DNA of 64,000 nt from an uncultured Rhodospirillaceae bacterium (GTDB taxonomy: Bacteria; Pseudomonadota; Alphaproteobacteria; Rhodospirillales; Magnetospirillaceae). Below are positions 54,116 through 62,378 of this stretch, piece by piece. Position 1 is the stretch's first letter. The number at the start of each line of letters is the position of its first letter. The stretch is from positions 1 to 64,000 of the forward strand of contig CALABS010000051.1 of the NCBI GenBank assembly GCA_937887565.1. The letters are read 5' to 3'. The translations under genes were made by a program, and so were the position numbers. The notes beneath the pieces are model-generated. The model made no database searches. It saw nothing but the letters and a program-made list of their open reading frames with translations, and had not been told where the DNA came from.

Positions 54116-54679
54116 ATGTCCACCGCCAAAGCCAAGCAGACCGCCGCCACCACCACCGTCACCGCCGACGAGGCCGCCAAGCAGATCGAGCAGGCCGTCG
54201 CCGCCGGCAAGGAGACCATCGAGGGTATGGTCAAGGTGTCCCAGGACGTGGCCTCCAAGGGCTACGAGAAGGCCGTCGCCCTGACCAAGGATCAGGTCGA
54301 TGCCGCCGTCAAGGCCCAGAACCAGGCCGTCAAGTCCTACGAGGACGCCATCGTCGCCGCCAAGGAGAACCTGGACGCCGTCACCAAGTCGGGCACCATC
54401 CTGACCCGCGGCATGCAGGACCTGGGCAAGACCGTCCTGGGCCTGACCCAGGAGACCATCGAGGAGACGGTCGCCGCCACCAAGCAGATGATGGCCGCCA
54501 AGACCCTGCGCGAGCTGTTCGACCTGCAGGCGAACGCCGCGCGGTCGACCTTCGACAAGCTGATGAGCGAGGGCACCCGCCTGTCCGACCTCTCGGTCAA
54601 GCTGATCGAGGAGGCCTTCGCCCCCATCAACGACCGGGTCTACGCCACCGTCGACAAGCTGGTGAAGGACGCCGCCTGA
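54116..54679 (+). CDS. Phasin family protein
   Basis: A 187-residue all-helical, Ala/Lys/Glu-rich amphipathic protein that should coat polyhydroxyalkanoate granules. The phasin pattern is clear: EQAVAAGKETIEGMVKVSQ, KAVALTKDQVDAAVKAQ and the C-terminal LQANAARSTFDKLMSEGTRLSDLS. The ATG at 54116 lies 10 bp after AAGGAG. A strong terminator follows and a dyad that may bind PhaR precedes it, so it appears to be a single-gene unit. It implies PHA storage by the cell. Confidence 0.92.
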   Translation: MSTAKAKQTAATTTVTADEAAKQIEQAVAAGKETIEGMVKVSQDVASKGYEKAVALTKDQVDAAVKAQNQAVKSYEDAIVAAKENLDAVTKSGTILTRGMQDLGKTVLGLTQETIEETVAATKQMMAAKTLRELFDLQANAARSTFDKLMSEGTRLSDLSVKLIEEAFAPINDRVYATVDKLVKDAA

Positions 54680-54710
54680 CGCCGCCGGCGTCACGCACGA
54701 ACCGGAACAG

Positions 54711-54742
54711 AACGGCCTGGCGGGGTTCCCCGCCAGGCCGTT
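54711..54742 (+). terminator. Terminator of the phasin gene
   Basis: A 12-bp perfect GC stem (CGGCCTGGCGGG / CCCGCCAGGCCG) with a GTTC loop is framed by AA and TTT. It lies 31 bp after the phasin stop codon. Confidence 0.8.
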
Positions 54743-54856
54743 TCCGCATTCGGGCGCCACTAAGAGCCACTTGACCCAACGAGGCCCTTTTCCGCCGACC
54801 GCCGCTCCCAATATGATAGGCGTGTACCCGAGGGCAACACCTGACCAAGCGAAGCG

Positions 54857-55189
54857 ATGAGCGACGACCGAGACGACAGGCGCAACGACGACGGCAACCA
54901 GACCGGGGTGGTCATCAAGACCCGCCCCAAGACCAAGAAGCCGTCCATGTACAAGGTGCTGATGCTCAATGACGACTACACTCCGATGGAGTTCGTCGTC
55001 CACGTGCTCGAGCGCTTCTTCAACAAATCCCGCGAGGATGCGACGCGCATCATGCTGCACGTCCACACCCGCGGGGTCGGTGTCTGCGGCGTATACACAT
55101 ACGAGGTGGCGGAAACGAAGGTGACCCAGGTCATGGACCTGGCGCGCCAGAACCAGCATCCGCTGCAATGCACCATCGAGAAGGATTAG
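54857..55189 (+). CDS. clpS: ATP-dependent Clp protease adaptor ClpS
   Basis: A 110-residue adaptor that binds N-degron residues and delivers substrates to ClpA. The flexible charged N-terminus (about 1-30) precedes the core, with the pocket residues in VLMLNDDYTPMEFVVHVL and the downstream HVHTRGVGVCGVYTYEVAETK (split). A possible -10 (TATGAT) is at 54812-54817. It is 19 bp upstream of clpA, forming the usual clpSA unit. Confidence 0.97.
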   Translation: MSDDRDDRRNDDGNQTGVVIKTRPKTKKPSMYKVLMLNDDYTPMEFVVHVLERFFNKSREDATRIMLHVHTRGVGVCGVYTYEVAETKVTQVMDLARQNQHPLQCTIEKD

Positions 55190-55208
55190 CCCCCGAAAGG
55201 AATCGCCT

Positions 55209-57500
55209 ATGCTGTCGCGGAACCTGGAGCAAAGCCTACACCGAGCCTTGGCTTATGCCTCCGAACGCCGTCACGAGTACGCGACGCTGGAACACCTGCT
55301 GCTGGCCTTGACCGAGGATCAGGACGCGGTCGCCGTGCTCAGGGCGTGCAACGTCGACATCGAGCGCCTGCGGCGCGAGCTGATCGAGTTCGTGGACCAG
55401 AGCCTGGCCGAACTGGTCAGCCCCCGCGGCGCCGAGCCCAAGCCGACCGCCGGCTTCCAGCGCGTCGTCCAGCGCGCCGCCATCCACGTCCAGTCCTCGG
55501 GCCGCGAGGAGGTGACGGGCGCCAACGTCATCGTCGCCCTGTTCTCGGAACGGGAAAGCCACGCGGTCTACTTCCTGCAGCAGCAGGACATGACCCGGCT
55601 GGACGCGGTCAACTACATCAGCCACGGCGTCGCCAAGGCTCCCGGCCGCTCGCAGAGCCGCCCGGTGCACGGCGCCGACGAGGAGGCCGGCGCGGAGAAG
55701 ATGGTGAAGAAGGGCCAGGACGCTCTCAACGCCTATTGCGTGAACCTCAACAAGAAGGCCCAGCAGGGCAAGATCGACCCCCTCATCGGCCGTGAGGCCG
55801 AGATCGAGCGGACGATCCAGATCCTGTGCCGGCGGTCGAAGAACAACCCGCTCTACGTGGGCGATCCCGGCGTCGGCAAGACCGCCATCGCCGAGGGGCT
55901 GGCGCGGCGCATCGTCAAGGGCGAGGTGCCGGACGTGCTGAAGGGCGCCACCATCTTCTCGCTGGACATGGGCACGCTCTTGGCCGGCACCCGCTATCGC
56001 GGCGACTTCGAGGAACGGCTGAAGGCGGTGGTGACCGAACTGGAAAACTACGACGGCGCCATCCTGTTCATCGACGAAATCCACACGGTGATCGGCGCCG
56101 GCGCCACCTCGGGCGGGTCCATGGACGCCTCCAACCTGCTCAAGCCCGCGCTGGCCTCGGGCAGCCTGCGCTGCATCGGCTCGACCACCTACAAGGAGTT
56201 CCGCAACCACTTCGAGAAGGACCGCGCCCTGGTGCGGCGGTTCCAGAAGATCGACGTCAACGAACCGTCGGTGGAGGATTCGGTCAAGATCCTCAACGGC
56301 ATCAAGCCCTACTACGAAAGCCACCACAAGGTCCGCTACGCCCCCGACGCCATCCGCGCGGCCGTGGAGCTGGCGGCCAAGTACATCACCGACCGCAAGC
56401 TGCCCGACAAGGCCATCGACGTCATCGACGAGGTGGGGGCGGCGCGCATGCTGCTGCCGGAATCCAAGCGCCGCAAGACGGTGACGGTGCGCGACGTCGA
56501 GGAGATCGTCGCCAAGATCGCCCGCATCCCCCCCAAGAGCGTGTCGGTCAACGACATGGAGGCGTTGAAGAACCTGGAGCGCGACCTGAAGACCCTGGTG
56601 TTCGGCCAGGACAAGGCCATCGAGGCGCTGGCCAGCGCCATCAAGCTGGCCAGGGCCGGCCTGCGCGAGCCCGAGAAGCCCATCGGCTGCTACCTGTTCT
56701 CGGGCCCCACCGGCGTCGGCAAGACCGAGGTGGCCCGCCAGTTGGCCCGCATCATGGGCATCGAGCTGACCCGCTTCGATATGTCCGAATACATGGAACG
56801 CCATTCGGTGTCGCGGCTGATCGGCGCGCCGCCCGGCTATGTGGGCTTCGACCAGGGCGGCCTGCTGACCGACGCCATCGACCAGCATCCCCACTGCGTG
56901 CTGCTGCTGGACGAGATCGAGAAGGCGCATCCCGACCTGTTCAACATCCTGCTGCAGGTCATGGACCACGGCCGACTGACCGACCACAACGGCAAGAACG
57001 TCGATTTCCGCAACGTGATCCTGATCATGACCACCAACGCCGGCGCCACCGACCTCGCCAAGCCGGCCATCGGCTTCGGCCGCGAGACCCGCGAGGGCGA
57101 CGACCAGGAGGCCATCCAGCGGATGTTCAGCCCGGAGTTCCGCAACCGCCTCGACGCCACCATCCCCTTCGCCGGCCTGACCGAACAGATCGTCGCCCAG
57201 GTGGTGGACAAGTTCGTCATGCAGCTGGAGACCCAGTTGGGCGACCGCGACGTGACCATCGAGCTGACCGAGGCGGCGCGCGGCTGGCTGGCCAAGAAGG
57301 GCTACGATCCGCAGTTCGGCGCCCGTCCGCTGGCCCGCGTCATCCAGGAGCACATCAAGAAGCCGCTGGCCGAGGAACTGCTGTTCGGCCGGCTGGCCAA
57401 GGGCGGCCTGGTCAAGGTGGATGTGGGTCCGGATGGAAAGCTGGTCTTCGACATCCAGGAGGGATCGGGCAACGAGAAGGTCCCGGAACTGGTCGACTGA
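55209..57500 (+). CDS. clpA: ATP-dependent Clp protease ATP-binding subunit ClpA
   Basis: A 763-residue AAA+ unfoldase. The N-domain (about 1-145) docks ClpS. AAA-1 has Walker A GDPGVGKTA near residue 218 and Walker B ILFIDEIHTVIGAGA. AAA-2 has Walker A GPTGVGKTE near 498 and Walker B LLLDEIEKAHPD. The C-terminal D2-small domain ends GNEKVPELVD. No middle coiled-coil is present, which separates it from ClpB. It works with ClpP, encoded elsewhere. Confidence 0.98.
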   Translation: MLSRNLEQSLHRALAYASERRHEYATLEHLLLALTEDQDAVAVLRACNVDIERLRRELIEFVDQSLAELVSPRGAEPKPTAGFQRVVQRAAIHVQSSGREEVTGANVIVALFSERESHAVYFLQQQDMTRLDAVNYISHGVAKAPGRSQSRPVHGADEEAGAEKMVKKGQDALNAYCVNLNKKAQQGKIDPLIGREAEIERTIQILCRRSKNNPLYVGDPGVGKTAIAEGLARRIVKGEVPDVLKGATIFSLDMGTLLAGTRYRGDFEERLKAVVTELENYDGAILFIDEIHTVIGAGATSGGSMDASNLLKPALASGSLRCIGSTTYKEFRNHFEKDRALVRRFQKIDVNEPSVEDSVKILNGIKPYYESHHKVRYAPDAIRAAVELAAKYITDRKLPDKAIDVIDEVGAARMLLPESKRRKTVTVRDVEEIVAKIARIPPKSVSVNDMEALKNLERDLKTLVFGQDKAIEALASAIKLARAGLREPEKPIGCYLFSGPTGVGKTEVARQLARIMGIELTRFDMSEYMERHSVSRLIGAPPGYVGFDQGGLLTDAIDQHPHCVLLLDEIEKAHPDLFNILLQVMDHGRLTDHNGKNVDFRNVILIMTTNAGATDLAKPAIGFGRETREGDDQEAIQRMFSPEFRNRLDATIPFAGLTEQIVAQVVDKFVMQLETQLGDRDVTIELTEAARGWLAKKGYDPQFGARPLARVIQEHIKKPLAEELLFGRLAKGGLVKVDVGPDGKLVFDIQEGSGNEKVPELVD

Positions 57501-57549
57501 GCCCGGGGGCGGGCGGCCCATGGACGCCCGCCCTCCCGCCTCTGCATTC

Positions 57550-57578
57550 TTGACACCACCCACATGCCGGAGCATAAT
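57550..57578 (+). promoter_or_regulatory. Sigma-70-type promoter of a candidate small RNA
   Basis: TTGACA at 57550-57555 and CATAAT at 57573-57578 with an exact 17-bp spacer give a near-consensus housekeeping promoter. It starts 50 bp after the clpA stop. The expected transcription start is near 57585. No gene on this strand lies ahead within the terminator-delimited unit. Confidence 0.65.
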
Positions 57579-57584
57579 CAAGCC

Positions 57585-57862
57585 GCAGACAAGAAGGAGG
57601 TTCTCTCGGTCAGATGCCAGTCAACCTTGGGGATCCGGTAAGTAGTCCAAGGCCCATTCGGGGCAAGGACGGCCGGACAGGAGGATGCGTAAACGGCATG
57701 ATACCGCCGGGTAAGTATATGGGTACCTGAGAGCTTGGTACCCCGGACGTTAAATAAACTGAATATCCTTCGTCGGCTTGACGCCGAATATTAGGGCCGC
57801 GCGGCCCGCAAGCCAACAGCCCCGCGATGAGCGCTGATCCGCCCGCGGGGCTTGGTCTTTTT
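57585..57862 (+). ncRNA. Candidate small RNA, about 280 nt, downstream of clpA
   Basis: The unit runs from a near-consensus promoter to a strong terminator and has no credible ORF (the longest ATG frame on this strand is about 38 codons of unlike character). Composition is clearly less GC-rich than neighbouring coding DNA. Several hairpins can be drawn: GGTACC/GGTACC around 57721-57742, an AATAT-TCGGC / GCCGA-ATATT hairpin near 57763-57793, and GGGCCGCGCGGCCC near 57794-57807. It does not show the conserved motifs of SRP RNA, RNase P RNA, tmRNA or 6S RNA that I can recognise. Confidence 0.5.
57818..57862 (+). terminator. Terminator of the candidate small RNA
   Basis: AGCCCCGCG pairs with CGCGGGGCT across a 17-nt loop. 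The tail GGTCTTTTT follows. It is on the plus strand and is convergent with the TPR gene. Confidence 0.75.
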
Positions 57863-57896
57863 CCCTTTCACCGTTTCCGTCCCCGTCGCCCCGCGG

Positions 57897-59852
57897 TCAT
57901 CGGACTCCGATGCTTAGCCAGCGGGCGCCGGCCAGACCGGTCCGGGGCCAGGCCGACAGCAGGGCGATGGCCGCGTTATAGGCATCGGCACGGTCGGTGG
58001 CGGTGCCCGCCCCCGTCACCGCCGTCGGGGTTCCGTCCGCTCCCAGCTCGGCATGGAAGGCGCCGCTTCCCACCGCCTCGATGGCGGCCAGGCGACTGTC
58101 CCGGCGGATGGCCGTGACCGCGTTGCCCCGCCAGTCCGACAGGCCTTCCAGGGTCAGCCCGTCGGGGCTCCATCGCGCCGCGATCCACCGCTCGCCGACG
58201 GCAAACCGCAGCAGACGGCCGGTCACCGGATGAAAGCGGGCCTCCAGCGGTCCCTCGCCGGTATCGAGCACGATGCGGGCATCCTCGAAATCCACATCCA
58301 CCAGCCGCCCCACCTGTTCCAGCATCCGCCGCAATTCCTCACCCAGGCGGCGGCCCTCGGCATGGCGGGGATCGTCACCGCCGGCGAGCCGTTCCAGCGC
58401 TTGGGCGTGGACCAGCGCCAGCACCGCGCTGCCGCCGGTGGCCATATGACGCTTCAATGCCTGCAGGCGGCGATCCGGGTCCTCGGGGGCGCGCTCCACA
58501 TGGTCGTGCAGATGGGCGAACACCCGCGCCCAGCCGATCCGTTCGGCGACCTCGGGCACGAACAGCGCATCCAGCGCGGCGGCGGCGTCGGGACGGACGC
58601 GGCTCCAATCCCAGGCCACCGGCGCGGCGGCGTCCCAGCGGCCGGCCGCCGCCAGCACCCGGAACCGCGCCGCGAGGACGTCGCCCAGCGCGACCCCCAG
58701 GGTGTCGGCCTGGCCGATATGGGCAAGCGCCGCCTCGGGCGTTTCCTCCAGCTCGGCCAGACGTAGCAGCATTCGCCCCTTGCCGATGCCCGCCACCCGG
58801 TCCAGCCCGCGCGACAGATGGGCGGCGGCGCGTGGCCGGTCCATGGCGGCCGCCTCGTGGAGCCAGACCCAGGCCTGATCACGCGGCGGCGTGCCGCCGG
58901 CATGGAACAGCCCGGGCATGGAGGGAAAGCGGCGGCGTAAGTCCTCGAGAATGGGCGCCGAAACGGCGGCCGGCAACACCTCGTCGAGCAGGGTGATCGT
59001 CTTGGCGTCGGGCGGAGCCAGCGCCAGAGCCTGGCGCAACCGCTCGGCGGCCCGTTCCCGCGCCCCGATGGCGGCCAGGGATCGCGCCACGGCGCGCGAA
59101 AGCGGTGCCGATTGGTCCACAAGCCCGGCATGCGCCTCGGCCAAGTCGAGCACCGCCCGATGGTCGCCATAGGCCTGCATGGCCTCGACGACGGCGGCCA
59201 ACAAGGCCTCGTCACCCCCCACTCCACCCGCGACCGCCGCCTCGAAGGCCTGGACCGCCCGCACCGGCATGCCGGCCGCGGTCAGGCCCTGGACCAGCGC
59301 GCGAATCACGCCCCCGTCGGTGGGCGACTGGCGGGCCGCCTCCTCCAGATAGGCCACCGCCCGCACCGGCCGGCCGGCGGCGGCCTCGACCCGCGCCCGC
59401 TCGGTCAGCAGGTCCCGACTATCGGGGGTTTGCGCCAGGGCGGTGTCGAGCAGGCTCCTGGCCCGCCCGAATTCGCCGGCCTCGATCATGGCGCGTGCCA
59501 CCTGGGGCAGGACCGGGGCTCGCCTCGCATCCTCGGCGACCGCCCGGGCCTCCGCCATCCGCCCCAGCCGGACGAGCACCGCCATATGGGCGACGACGTC
59601 GGAATCGGGGTCGGAGTCGGGGTCGGGGTCGCCTGCGGACAGGCGACCGGCGCGGGCGAAGGCATCGGCCGCCTCGGCATAGCGCTCGCCGGCAGCCAGG
59701 GTCCGCGCGAGGGCGCGCAGCCGGGGGGCCTCCCCTGGGACCGCGAGATCGCCCGCGACCGGCGTTCCCTCTGGCACCGGCGCGGCGGCGTGGCCTCCGC
59801 CGCCCCACAGGGTGGCGAGGACGAGGACGGCGGCGGCGGCGGGGCGATTCAT
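57897..59852 (-). CDS. Exported TPR-rich protein, 651 residues
   Basis: A large helical protein with a signal peptide (residues 1-23, ending GHAAA). Tetratricopeptide-like repeats span about 40-330 (for example ERYAEAADAFARAGRLSAG and AVAYLEEAARQSPTDGGV), followed by a mixed C-terminal region of about 150 residues. An acidic DPDPDSDPDSD run at about residues 74-84 is encoded by a 6-bp-type repeat. It is probably a periplasmic scaffold. The family is not recognised beyond TPR. It is convergent with the small RNA unit. Confidence 0.75.
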   Translation of the reverse strand: MNRPAAAAVLVLATLWGGGGHAAAPVPEGTPVAGDLAVPGEAPRLRALARTLAAGERYAEAADAFARAGRLSAGDPDPDSDPDSDVVAHMAVLVRLGRMAEARAVAEDARRAPVLPQVARAMIEAGEFGRARSLLDTALAQTPDSRDLLTERARVEAAAGRPVRAVAYLEEAARQSPTDGGVIRALVQGLTAAGMPVRAVQAFEAAVAGGVGGDEALLAAVVEAMQAYGDHRAVLDLAEAHAGLVDQSAPLSRAVARSLAAIGARERAAERLRQALALAPPDAKTITLLDEVLPAAVSAPILEDLRRRFPSMPGLFHAGGTPPRDQAWVWLHEAAAMDRPRAAAHLSRGLDRVAGIGKGRMLLRLAELEETPEAALAHIGQADTLGVALGDVLAARFRVLAAAGRWDAAAPVAWDWSRVRPDAAAALDALFVPEVAERIGWARVFAHLHDHVERAPEDPDRRLQALKRHMATGGSAVLALVHAQALERLAGGDDPRHAEGRRLGEELRRMLEQVGRLVDVDFEDARIVLDTGEGPLEARFHPVTGRLLRFAVGERWIAARWSPDGLTLEGLSDWRGNAVTAIRRDSRLAAIEAVGSGAFHAELGADGTPTAVTGAGTATDRADAYNAAIALLSAWPRTGLAGARWLSIGVR

Positions 59853-59903
59853 GGGCCGAGTCTAGTCACCGACGCCCCGCCTGTCACCCTGGGGAGAATA
59901 CGG

Positions 59904-60815
59904 TCAGTGCCTGGCCGCGTTCCGGGGGGGATGCAGACGCGCCGCGATGGCCGCCCCCGGCACCCCGGCGGCGGACGAGGGCGGCGCCACGACCACTCGA
60001 TTGCGGCCGGTTTCCTTGGCGGCATAAAGCGCGCGGTCGGCGGCGGCGAGGGCTTCGTGCACCGACCGCCCGGGCACCATCTGGGCAACGCCGATGGAGC
60101 AGGTCACCGCCACCCGGTTGCCGCAATCCAATGCCACCGGCACCCGCGCCATCAGTCCCCGCAACCGGTCCAGCACGCGGCGAGCGGTTTCGGCGTCGGT
60201 GTCGGGCAGGCAGAACAGGAACTCCTCGCCGCCATAGCGGAAGACCATGTCGTAGGGCCGCAGCCGGCGCACGAAGAAGCGGGCGGCCAGGCACAGCACC
60301 TTGTCGCCGGCGGGATGGCCCCAGGTGTCGTTGACGTTCTTGAAGAAGTCGAGATCGGCAAGCGCGAGGCAGACGGGCCGGCCGGTGCGCAACGAACGGG
60401 TCCATTCGCGGCGGATGTCGCGCAACATGCCCTGGCGATTGTGGATGCCGGTCAGGGGATCGGTCTCCACCAGCCGGCGGCGGAACAGCGTCTCGAGCCG
60501 CCGCGCCTCGCGGGAATGGGCCTCGACCGCCGCCACGAAGGCCTCGTAGGCCTCGGATCGGGCTCCGTCTTCGGCCAGCAGGGCGCAAACCCGGGCCAGC
60601 ATCGATTCGCGCAGGCGGGCCAGAACCGCCAGGCCGGGTTCGTCACCGCAAGGATCGGGGCCACAAGGGTCGGGGCCGGGGGGCGGCGCCTCGAGTGGCT
60701 CGTTCCGGCGTTCGGGGAACATCAGGGCGGCATGGACCCGGAGCAGCCAGGCCATGGTGTCGGCCGACGACCGCTCCAGCGCCCGCAACACCTCGCGCGT
60801 CCTGTCGATCCGCAC
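59904..60815 (-). CDS. GGDEF diguanylate cyclase
   Basis: A 303-residue cytoplasmic protein making cyclic di-GMP. An N-terminal helical region (about 1-115) precedes the GGDEF domain (about 120-275) with DPLTGIHNR, the active GGEEF and, exactly five residues before it, the product-inhibition I-site RPYD (RxxD). The N-terminus contains a tandem GPDPCGPDPCG and could be a sensor; it vaguely recalls the zinc-binding part of DgcZ but key residues cannot be confirmed. It lies upstream of the TPR gene, 51 bp apart, in the same direction. Confidence 0.92.
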   Translation of the reverse strand: MRIDRTREVLRALERSSADTMAWLLRVHAALMFPERRNEPLEAPPPGPDPCGPDPCGDEPGLAVLARLRESMLARVCALLAEDGARSEAYEAFVAAVEAHSREARRLETLFRRRLVETDPLTGIHNRQGMLRDIRREWTRSLRTGRPVCLALADLDFFKNVNDTWGHPAGDKVLCLAARFFVRRLRPYDMVFRYGGEEFLFCLPDTDAETARRVLDRLRGLMARVPVALDCGNRVAVTCSIGVAQMVPGRSVHEALAAADRALYAAKETGRNRVVVAPPSSAAGVPGAAIAARLHPPRNAARH

Positions 60816-60884
60816 CCGCCGGCCTCCTCCGAGCTTCGTCGCCGGCCAGTATCACATGGCGCCCGCCGCCGCTCCGTCGGTGCG

Positions 60885-60941
60885 GAAGGGGTACCCCCCG
60901 GATCAAGACGGCCGGTGCCGCCGCGAAGGTGGTACCCCCTT
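60885..60941. repeat. GGTACC-centred repeat pair
   Basis: GAAGGGGTACCCCCC at 60885-60899 and GAAGGTGGTACCCCCTT at 60925-60941 are near copies in direct orientation, each with internal palindromic GGTACC. They lie between lipB and the GGDEF gene. They may form a hairpin that ends lipB transcription. Function is not clear. Confidence 0.45.
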
Positions 60942-61591
60942 CAGGAGCCGAACACCTCGGGGAAGGTCGCCATCAGGGCCGAATCCGCCTCGGGCATGGT
61001 CGGGGTATGGCCCAGGTCCCATAGCGAGGTCACCCCGAACCGGCGGATGCCGCAGGGAACGATGCCCTGGAAATGGGACAGGTCGGGCTCGACGTTCAGC
61101 GCGATGCCGTGGAAGCTCACCCAATGGCGCACCCGCACGCCGATGGCGGCGATCTTGTCCTCGCGCCCCCCCATCCCGCTTCCTTGGCCGCGATCGACCC
61201 AGATGCCGACCCGGCCGTCGCGGCGCTCGCCCTTGACCCCGAACCGAGCCAGGGCGCGGATGATCCACTCCTCCAGGTCGCGCACATAGCCGCGCACGTC
61301 GCCGCCGCGCGTCTTGAGGTCGAGCATCACATACGCCACCCGCTGGCCGGGGCCGTGATAGGTGTACTGGCCGCCGCGCCCGGCCTGGTAGACCGGGAAG
61401 CGGTCGGGCTCCAGCAGGTCGGCCGGATCGGCGCTGGTGCCGGCGGTATAAAGCGGCGGATGCTCCAGGAGCCACACGCATTCCGGCGCGGTGCCGGCAC
61501 GGATGGCCGCCACCCGCTCCTCCATGAAGGCCAAGGCGGCGGGGTACGGCACGAAATCGTCTGAAATGCGCCACTCGATGGACGAGGTCAT
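60941..61591 (-). CDS. lipB: Octanoyltransferase LipB
   Basis: A 216-residue enzyme moving octanoyl groups from acyl carrier protein to lipoyl domains, the first step of protein lipoylation. The substrate loop is GGQYTYHGPGQRVAY (about residues 72-86). The catalytic Lys is in GREDKIAAIGVRVRHWVSFHG (split) and the catalytic Cys in IVPCGI. Length matches the family. It appears monocistronic, with tRNA-Leu on the other strand ahead of its start. Confidence 0.95.
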   Translation of the reverse strand: MTSSIEWRISDDFVPYPAALAFMEERVAAIRAGTAPECVWLLEHPPLYTAGTSADPADLLEPDRFPVYQAGRGGQYTYHGPGQRVAYVMLDLKTRGGDVRGYVRDLEEWIIRALARFGVKGERRDGRVGIWVDRGQGSGMGGREDKIAAIGVRVRHWVSFHGIALNVEPDLSHFQGIVPCGIRRFGVTSLWDLGHTPTMPEADSALMATFPEVFGS

Positions 61592-61689
61592 GGGCCTCCG
61601 GGAAAGCGTGCTTGATTCGTGGAAGGCGATTTGGTATTCCCCTGCATCCTCGTTGGCAAGCCCCTTGCCGGCGAGCGGCTACCAGCTAT

Positions 61690-61774
61690 GCGACCGTGGC
61701 GGAACTGGTAGACGCGCACGCTTGAGGTGCGTGTGACGCAAGTCGTGGGAGTTCGAGTCTCCCCGGTCGCACCA
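61690..61774 (+). tRNA. tRNA-Leu (anticodon GAG)
   Basis: Acceptor arms GCGACCG and CGGTCGC pair perfectly and the 3' CCA is encoded. The anticodon stem is CACGC / GCGTG with loop TTGAGGT, giving anticodon GAG, which reads CUC and CUU. A long variable arm (GTGACGCAAGTCGT region) and the T-loop GTTCGAGTC confirm a class II leucine tRNA. It is followed by a strong terminator. Confidence 0.96.
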
Positions 61775-61782
61775 AGTTTCGG

Positions 61783-61818
61783 AACCCCCGCGACGGCTCG
61801 CGCCGTCGCGGGGGTTTT
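61783..61818 (+). terminator. Terminator of tRNA-Leu
   Basis: A perfect 15-bp stem (AACCCCCGCGACGGC and its complement) with a TCGC loop is followed by TTTT. It starts 8 bp after the tRNA. Confidence 0.9.
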
Positions 61819-62001
61819 GAGTCCGGCCGCGACCCAGTCGCGTCATTCGTGACGAAATTGGAACAATTGTAAATTTTCTGCTAACCATCGGTATAGGATT
61901 TCCCGTCCTCAAGGTCATCATACCTCCGGCCCCTACGCTTCCGATGCGCGGATGTGGCTAACTCGGGTTGAGGAACACACCCTTTCGGGCAGGAGGGCGC
62001 C

Positions 62002-62169
62002 ATGAGCGGCTTTGAGGACATGATCCAGCTGGCCAAGATCCTGGAGACCGAGTGGAAGGGCGGCAGCATCGACCGCGCCCGCGCCCGTGACCTCGCCCGC
62101 CGGCTGCTGCCGCACATGCCCGAGATGCGCGCCACCTTGACCAGCGTGCACGACCGCATGGCCCGCTGA
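62002..62169 (+). CDS. Hypothetical 55-residue helical protein
   Basis: A short ORF with a good AGGAGGG ribosome-binding site 4 bp before the ATG and codon use typical of the genome. The product begins MSGFEDMIQLAKILETEWKG and continues as a charged amphipathic helix ending SVHDRMAR. No family is recognised. It has its own likely terminator at 62200-62225. Small size and clean signals suggest a real gene. Confidence 0.6.
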   Translation: MSGFEDMIQLAKILETEWKGGSIDRARARDLARRLLPHMPEMRATLTSVHDRMAR

Positions 62170-62199
62170 GCGGATCGCTTCGGAAATCCACAAGAACCG

Positions 62200-62225
62200 C
62201 GCCGCCGGGCCAGAATCCGGCGGCG
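62200..62225 (+). terminator. Hairpin after the 55-residue ORF
   Basis: A 9-bp perfect stem (CGCCGCCGG / CCGGCGGCG) with an 8-nt loop is followed by TTGTTGCTTTCC. It is a plausible Rho-independent terminator. Confidence 0.6.
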
Positions 62226-62378
62226 TTGTTGCTTTCCGGGCACCACTTTGGCCGGACCGGCCCCGTCCCGGCGGCGTGCCGGCTTGTCGTTTCGCGCGGA
62301 ACAGCGTATGAGCCGTTATGGCTCCCCCCGGGCCGGGCTTCCCCGGCTTGAATAAGAAATAAAATTTCGAGGTCGCAG

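Noticed and set aside
57564..57641. Short plus-strand ORF MPEHNQAADKK.. after clpA
   Set aside because: Its ATG lies between the -35 and -10 boxes of the strong promoter, upstream of the expected transcript start, so it would not be on the message.
57610..57816. Minus-strand ORF of 68 codons in the region after clpA
   Set aside because: It has no ribosome-binding site or recognisable family and lies fully within the plus-strand promoter-terminator unit.
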